Source: Ignavibacteria bacterium (GTDB lineage: Bacteria; Bacteroidota; Ignavibacteria; Ignavibacteriales; Melioribacteraceae). Taken from it: DNA of 11,787 nucleotides. A program made the translations under genes and the position numbers. Under the pieces are notes generated by a model. That model did not search any database, was not told the origin of the DNA, and saw only the letters and a list, made by a program, of their open reading frames with translations. Shown piece by piece: positions 7,916 through 11,787 of this stretch. The stretch is taken from positions 1-11,787 of the forward strand of contig DAIEQP010000241.1 of assembly GCA_027347805.1 (NCBI GenBank), in the 5' to 3' direction. Position 1 is the stretch's first letter. Each line of letters starts with the position of its first letter.

Positions 7916-7963
7916 TTGTATGCAGTGTTTTTTTACAAAAGAATGTGGTTGGTTTTACGGCAA
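7916..7963 (-). repeat. 48-bp intergenic repeat, copy 2 (possible shared regulatory element)
   Basis: This is the partner of 6027-6074 (43/48 identical). It ends 83 bases upstream of the small lipoprotein start and lies 32 bases beyond the NarL-type regulator's stop. In the minus-strand RNA the GUAAAA arm now faces UUUUGU, so the two substitutions in the stem convert standard pairs to G-U wobble pairs rather than breaking them. The rest of the 7833-7995 gap shows no hairpin terminator and no convincing open frame. Confidence 0.8.
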
Positions 7964-7995
7964 GGATAGAGTTGGATATTTACTTCAATCAATTA

Positions 7996-8631
7996 TCAAT
8001 ATTTTTCGATCAAGTCATTATCAATTGCATAGCGTATTAACTCAGCTGTGGATTTGATGTTTAATTTCTCTTGGATTCTTGTTTTATATGAAGCAATTGT
8101 ATTTACACTTAAACCTAGTATTTCACCAATCTCTGTTATTTTATTTCCCTTTGCCAGAAGCCTAAGCACTTCAAATTCTCTATTGGATAACATTTCGTGA
8201 GCTGGGTTTGGTCCATATTTTTCCGCCCGCAGAAATAGATTCTCGATTAATTCTGTTTTCAAATATTTTCCTCCCTTTTCAATTTTCCGGATTGCTTCCA
8301 TTATTTCAATTGGCTTTGCACTCTTACTTATATAACCATCCGCTCCTAAACTAATTGCTCGTTTGGCAAATTTTTCTTCCGGATAAATGCTGAATATCAA
8401 AATTTTGATTTTAGGAAAGCGCAGTTTTATATCTTTTACAAAATCCAATCCGCTTTTGTCTGGGAGAGAAATATCCATCATCAAAAAATCAATTTTCTTT
8501 TCTTTCAAGACAACATCTAGCTCACTGATGCTAGATGCTTCTGCCACAACCTTTAAGTCTTCATGCTTAGCGAATATTTTTTTTAACCCTTCTCTTATGA
8601 TTTCATGATCATCAGTAATTACAATATTCAT
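7996..8631 (-). CDS. NarL/FixJ-family DNA-binding response regulator
   Basis: The product is 211 residues, the usual length of the family. The receiver domain (about 1-120) has the acidic pair D7-D8 in ITDDHE, phospho-acceptor D53 in MMDISLPDKSG, S81 and K103 in YISKSAKP. The LuxR-type helix-turn-helix lies at about 147-202: LSNREFEVLRLLAKG, then ITEIGEILGLSVNTIASYK with the recognition helix, then IQEKLNIKSTAELIRYA. It should be phosphorylated by the HisKA_3-type kinase encoded just upstream and then bind DNA as a dimer. The kinase stop is only 12 bases before its ATG, and the AAGAAAGG ribosome site overlaps the kinase stop region, so the two are one operon. Targets are not shown; neighbouring envelope operons and its own promoter dyad are candidates. 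Confidence 0.95.
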   Translation of the reverse strand: MNIVITDDHEIIREGLKKIFAKHEDLKVVAEASSISELDVVLKEKKIDFLMMDISLPDKSGLDFVKDIKLRFPKIKILIFSIYPEEKFAKRAISLGADGYISKSAKPIEIMEAIRKIEKGGKYLKTELIENLFLRAEKYGPNPAHEMLSNREFEVLRLLAKGNKITEIGEILGLSVNTIASYKTRIQEKLNIKSTAELIRYAIDNDLIEKY

Positions 8632-8643
8632 CGTAAACCTTTC

Positions 8644-11610
8644 TTAAATTTTATCGAGCGGAATCAGCAAATGAATTGTTGTTCCTTTACTTTTAATACT
8701 TTCGATTTTCAATTTTCCGTTAAGGAAAATAGCGCGTTCCTTCATTCCAAGGATACCCATCGAGTTTACTTTCAAATCGTTTTTCTCTTCCAATCCTTTT
8801 CCATTATCGGAGATGATGATTTCAAGATTATTGATCAATTTATTTATTGAAATGTTGATTTCCGTAGCATCAGCATGTCTCAGAACATTTGTTATTGCTT
8901 CCTGTATAATTCTGAACAATGCGACATTTTTTTCATCGCCGAAATTGAAAGATTCCAAAACCGAGTTGAAATTGCATTTAATATTACTCATCCTTTCAAT
9001 TTCACGGCAATATTCCTGAACCGCCGGAACCAATCCTAAATGATCTAAAACATATGAGCGCAGACTACCGGAAATATTTCTTACGGCTTGAATCCCATTA
9101 TCAACAAATTTCTGAACTGAATGAAGTTCATCTAATATTTCATTTACAGAAGGTTTTTTATTCTGCTCTAATAATTCTGCGAGCAGTGAGACATTTAAGT
9201 TGATTCCCGTGAAAAGTTGGCCTAACTCATCATGAACTTCCCGTGCGATCCTTTGCCTTTCAGTTTCCCTTGCATATTGTAATTGAACAGCAAGATTTCT
9301 TAACTCGTTTTCTGAGTTTCGGATTTGCTTTTCTGCTTTGCGTAATTGATCGTAGTTCATTGATTTTACAAGCGAGATAGAAGCGCTTCTTGCAAATGCG
9401 CTAAGCAGGCTAACATCATCCCTACTAAATCCTTTACTAGTCAGTTTATTATGTATTTCAAAAAATCCAATCAGGTCTCCATCTGAATTATACAATGGCA
9501 CCGAAATAGCTTGCTGAATTTTGTACTTTTCAACAAGTTCATTATCAATATCATTGAGATTTTCTGCGTTAGCGAAAATTGCTTTATCTCCCACATTAGA
9601 GAATTTTTTTATTATAGAATCGTCTGGGACATATTGTTTTTCAAAATATTCCCAGTGATTTTTATGATAATATCTGTTAACAACAAATTTATCCTCGTTC
9701 CAAACACAAGCATAACCTCCTTCAGCATTTGCAATTTGAATGCTTTCAGTCACTAGGGAATCAAGAATTTGATTTATTTCCAGTGATGAATAAAGCTTTT
9801 CTCCTATTCGTAACAATGTGTTAATTGTCTCTTCATATTTTTTTCTGTCATCTATATCATAGCACGATCCAAGATAACCGGCAAAATTATTTTCCATGTC
9901 GTAATACGGCATACCAAAATCGATCATCCACCTGTATTCATTGAATGAATTCTTCAATCTATATTCTAAAACAAAATCCTTTTTTTGGCGGAACGATTCA
10001 TAATATGCACTAACCACCTGTTCTTTTTCATCGGGATGAAGATTTGAAGCCCAGCCATCGCCAATTTCTTCCATAATATTTTTGCCTGTGTACTTCAGCC
10101 AAGCCTCGTTAAAATAATTACACTTACCATCAACACCAGAAATCCAAACGGGAGTTGGAAATCCATTCAGCAATTTCAAATAAAAATCCCGTGAATTTTT
10201 AATTTCTTCTTCAATCTTTTTTCTCTCTGTAAGATCACGCACTACTTTTAGAAAGCTATATACATTTCCTTCTTCATCGCGCAATGCAGCAATCAAAACA
10301 TTCGCCCAATACAAGGAACCATCTTTCCTGAATCTCCAGCTTTCCTCTTCATAACTTCCCCTTTCTATTGCAATCTTCAAATTAGTTTCTGGTTTCTTAA
10401 GATCGATTTCTTCCTTTATGTAAAACAAAGAAAAATGCTTCCCAATAATTTCTTCTGCTAAATATCCTTCTATTATTTCTGCACCTTTATTCCACGAAAT
10501 AATTTTTCCTTCTAGATCTAAGATGAATATTGCAATGTCTTTTACGCCATTAACAAAAACCTCAAACTGATTTTGCAATTTTGATTTTTCACCCTCTGCC
10601 TCATATCGTTTTTTCAAATTTGTTACAATACTTTTTCTCCAGATAATTATAAGTATGATTGCAAAAAACAAACTCAATGAAATAACTGCAAGAATTACTA
10701 GTCTAGCAAGATCATTTACCGGTTCATAAAATTCCGATTTATTTATTTTGGTTATTAGAGTCCACGTAGTTGACGGAACATTCTGAATAAGAGCAATTAC
10801 TTTATCGTTTTTATAATCTACTCCTTCAATAAATCCTTTTTTTGATTTTATTGAATAAGTTTCAATCAAAGCTTTTCTGTTGCCATCCAACTTTTCACTA
10901 TCAGTTAGATACTTGGGCTTATTTAAATAAACAATTGAATCGTTGAACGCCTTAACCAGCACAGACTCCAGGGTTTCAGATTTTGCAATATTAAGATTCA
11001 TAATAGAATCAAAAACCTTATCGGCTTTTACAGAAAGAACCAAAACATTTGTCTTTTGTTTTAATCCCTTTGGATTGCTATTTAATGGCACATAAAATTT
11101 AATATTTTCTGCCGTTTCATTTTTTTCATCGGAGTCTGAAAATAAAATTGAGTCGGCAGTTATGCAGGATCTGCATAAAAGTGTGTCTTTGTCATTCAAG
11201 AGGAGATTGTTGTAATTGCTTTTATAAATAATTCTCACCGTACCGTCTACAAGAGTAATATCATCATACTGATATAGAACATGTAATGCTTCAAACCATT
11301 TTTTTAATTCGGGCAAATTATCTGGAGTGTTATATAAAGCTGCAAGCCGACCAATCAAAGGCGAGTTAACCTTAATTAACTCCAATTGATTTCGTCTTCT
11401 ACTAAGCCAGTCGTTGATTTGTGTTTTTTTAAAGTCTGAAATTGACGCAATGAAATCAAAACGCTCATCAGCAATATTCTCTTTTTTAAAATTGTAATAC
11501 ACAATTCCGGCTATTACGAACAGAGAAGTTGTAATTATATAAACAGTAGCTAAAACGATTAGTGAACTATGTGAAAACTTGTATCGATGAATACTGCGAA
11601 AAAAGTTCAT
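8644..11610 (-). CDS. Membrane sensor histidine kinase (Cache-like, PAS-PAS-GAF, HisKA_3, HATPase)
   Basis: The product is 988 residues. A first membrane helix (about 17-39) and a second (about 303-324) enclose an extracytoplasmic sensor of about 260 residues that resembles a double Cache domain (INDWLSRRR near its start, TTWTLITKIN near its end). It contains a CRSC pair, C146 and C149. The cytoplasmic part has PAS/PAC 1 (about 347-466, WRFRKDGSLYWANV), PAS 2 (about 473-595, YRWMIDFG), and GAF (about 608-750, AISVPLYNSDGDLIGFFEI). A HisKA_3 region follows with phospho-acceptor H793 in REVHDELGQ, then an ATPase with N908 in EAITNVLRHADA, DNGKGL at 935-940 and GMKERA. All catalytic motifs are present. 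There is no receiver domain, so phosphate should pass to the NarL-type regulator encoded 12 bases downstream. A purine-rich site (AAGAAGAAAG) lies before the ATG. The signal sensed is unknown. Confidence 0.95.
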   Translation of the reverse strand: MNFFRSIHRYKFSHSSLIVLATVYIITTSLFVIAGIVYYNFKKENIADERFDFIASISDFKKTQINDWLSRRRNQLELIKVNSPLIGRLAALYNTPDNLPELKKWFEALHVLYQYDDITLVDGTVRIIYKSNYNNLLLNDKDTLLCRSCITADSILFSDSDEKNETAENIKFYVPLNSNPKGLKQKTNVLVLSVKADKVFDSIMNLNIAKSETLESVLVKAFNDSIVYLNKPKYLTDSEKLDGNRKALIETYSIKSKKGFIEGVDYKNDKVIALIQNVPSTTWTLITKINKSEFYEPVNDLARLVILAVISLSLFFAIILIIIWRKSIVTNLKKRYEAEGEKSKLQNQFEVFVNGVKDIAIFILDLEGKIISWNKGAEIIEGYLAEEIIGKHFSLFYIKEEIDLKKPETNLKIAIERGSYEEESWRFRKDGSLYWANVLIAALRDEEGNVYSFLKVVRDLTERKKIEEEIKNSRDFYLKLLNGFPTPVWISGVDGKCNYFNEAWLKYTGKNIMEEIGDGWASNLHPDEKEQVVSAYYESFRQKKDFVLEYRLKNSFNEYRWMIDFGMPYYDMENNFAGYLGSCYDIDDRKKYEETINTLLRIGEKLYSSLEINQILDSLVTESIQIANAEGGYACVWNEDKFVVNRYYHKNHWEYFEKQYVPDDSIIKKFSNVGDKAIFANAENLNDIDNELVEKYKIQQAISVPLYNSDGDLIGFFEIHNKLTSKGFSRDDVSLLSAFARSASISLVKSMNYDQLRKAEKQIRNSENELRNLAVQLQYARETERQRIAREVHDELGQLFTGINLNVSLLAELLEQNKKPSVNEILDELHSVQKFVDNGIQAVRNISGSLRSYVLDHLGLVPAVQEYCREIERMSNIKCNFNSVLESFNFGDEKNVALFRIIQEAITNVLRHADATEINISINKLINNLEIIISDNGKGLEEKNDLKVNSMGILGMKERAIFLNGKLKIESIKSKGTTIHLLIPLDKI

Positions 11611-11662
11611 CGCATGACTTTCTTCTTTTGCTTAAAAATAAGAACTCAATGCTGCTTATTCC

Positions 11663-11693
11663 ATTATACAAATCACAAAGTGATTCTGGACAA
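11663..11693 (-). promoter_or_regulatory. Candidate promoter of the kinase/regulator operon
   Basis: On the minus strand a perfect TATAAT lies at 11668-11663, about 52 bases upstream of the kinase ATG. A weak -35-like TTGTCC lies at 11693-11688, with a rather long 19-base spacer. The A+T-rich context makes chance matches common, so this is a tentative call. It is supported by position and by the dyad that fills its spacer. Confidence 0.4.
11671..11685. promoter_or_regulatory. Perfect 15-bp dyad, possible operator
   Basis: AATCAC and GTGATT are perfect inverted 6-base arms around AAA, lying inside the spacer of the candidate promoter. A dimeric regulator bound here would block or alter RNA polymerase binding. 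The NarL-type regulator of the same operon is an obvious candidate for autoregulation, but no other copy of the site was noticed in the window. The half-site order (TCAC...GTGA) is opposite to that of CRP-type sites. Confidence 0.4.
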
Positions 11694-11787
11694 ATAAAAA
11701 CATTTTTTATATATAATTCCAATTATGCCAAAGAATATAAAATGATATGCCTAATTTATTATTAAACCAATTTTATGTTTGATTTTT
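11694..11787. other. A+T-rich non-coding upstream region
   Basis: No gene is supported here. A second short dyad, ATAATT-CC-AATTAT, lies at 11713-11726. Two ATGCC motifs at 11725-11729 and 11747-11751 are 22 bases apart, about two helical turns, which could place two protein sites on the same face of the DNA. These are weak signals in A+T-rich sequence. Confidence 0.3.

Noticed and set aside
6027..7963. 48-bp repeats as insertion-sequence ends or a composite transposon
   Set aside because: They are direct rather than inverted, no transposase lies between them, no target-site duplication was seen, and the genes between them form an ordinary operon.
11562..11765. 67-codon plus-strand open frame across the kinase start
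   Set aside because: It overlaps the start of the kinase gene and its promoter region, has low-complexity A+T-driven composition and shows no domain.
11700..11787. TTGGCATAATTGGAA as a sigma-54 promoter upstream of the kinase
   Set aside because: The -24 GG is present but no GC occurs at the required 10-base spacing, so the -12 element is missing.

Overview
The window looks like a chromosomal segment from an uncultured or free-living member of the Ignavibacteria (Bacteroidota/Chlorobi group). The DNA is A+T-rich. One protein ends in a type IX secretion (T9SS) sorting domain with the 'NYPNPFNPTT' signature that is very common in Ignavibacteria. Several short lipoproteins and a hybrid-free PAS/GAF sensor kinase paired with a NarL-type regulator also fit. 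This assignment is inference; no rRNA or marker gene is present.

All supported genes lie on the minus strand, so the window reads from right to left in four transcription blocks. (1) 11610 to 7996: a large membrane sensor histidine kinase followed 12 bases later by its NarL/LuxR-type response regulator. A TATAAT-like promoter and a perfect 15-bp dyad lie upstream. (2) 7832 to 6160: a small lipoprotein whose stop overlaps (ATGA) the start of a signal-peptide, coiled-coil protein with a C-terminal membrane anchor. A GC-rich hairpin terminator follows. (3) 5978 to 717: a receiver-only response regulator, two lipoproteins and a roughly 800-residue T9SS-exported protein built from nine DUF5666-like repeats, all closely spaced. 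A strong hairpin with a T-tract follows. (4) 629 to 135: a small DUF3996-like outer-membrane beta-barrel protein. At the far left edge the first 23 codons of another probable exported protein or lipoprotein run off the window.

The genes are mostly about the cell envelope and signalling. The sensor/regulator pair could act on the neighbouring envelope operons, but the sequence does not prove this. The least explained feature is a 48-bp element present twice (43/48 identical, no gaps). One copy lies just upstream of block 2 and one just upstream of block 3. The three codons changed in its only shared open frame are all non-synonymous, and two substitutions keep a small stem through G-U pairing in the minus-strand RNA. 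It therefore looks like a DNA or RNA regulatory element rather than a peptide gene, and could be what ties blocks 2 and 3 together. No tRNA, rRNA, transposase, CRISPR array or phage gene was seen. No stretch longer than about 180 bases lacks a gene.
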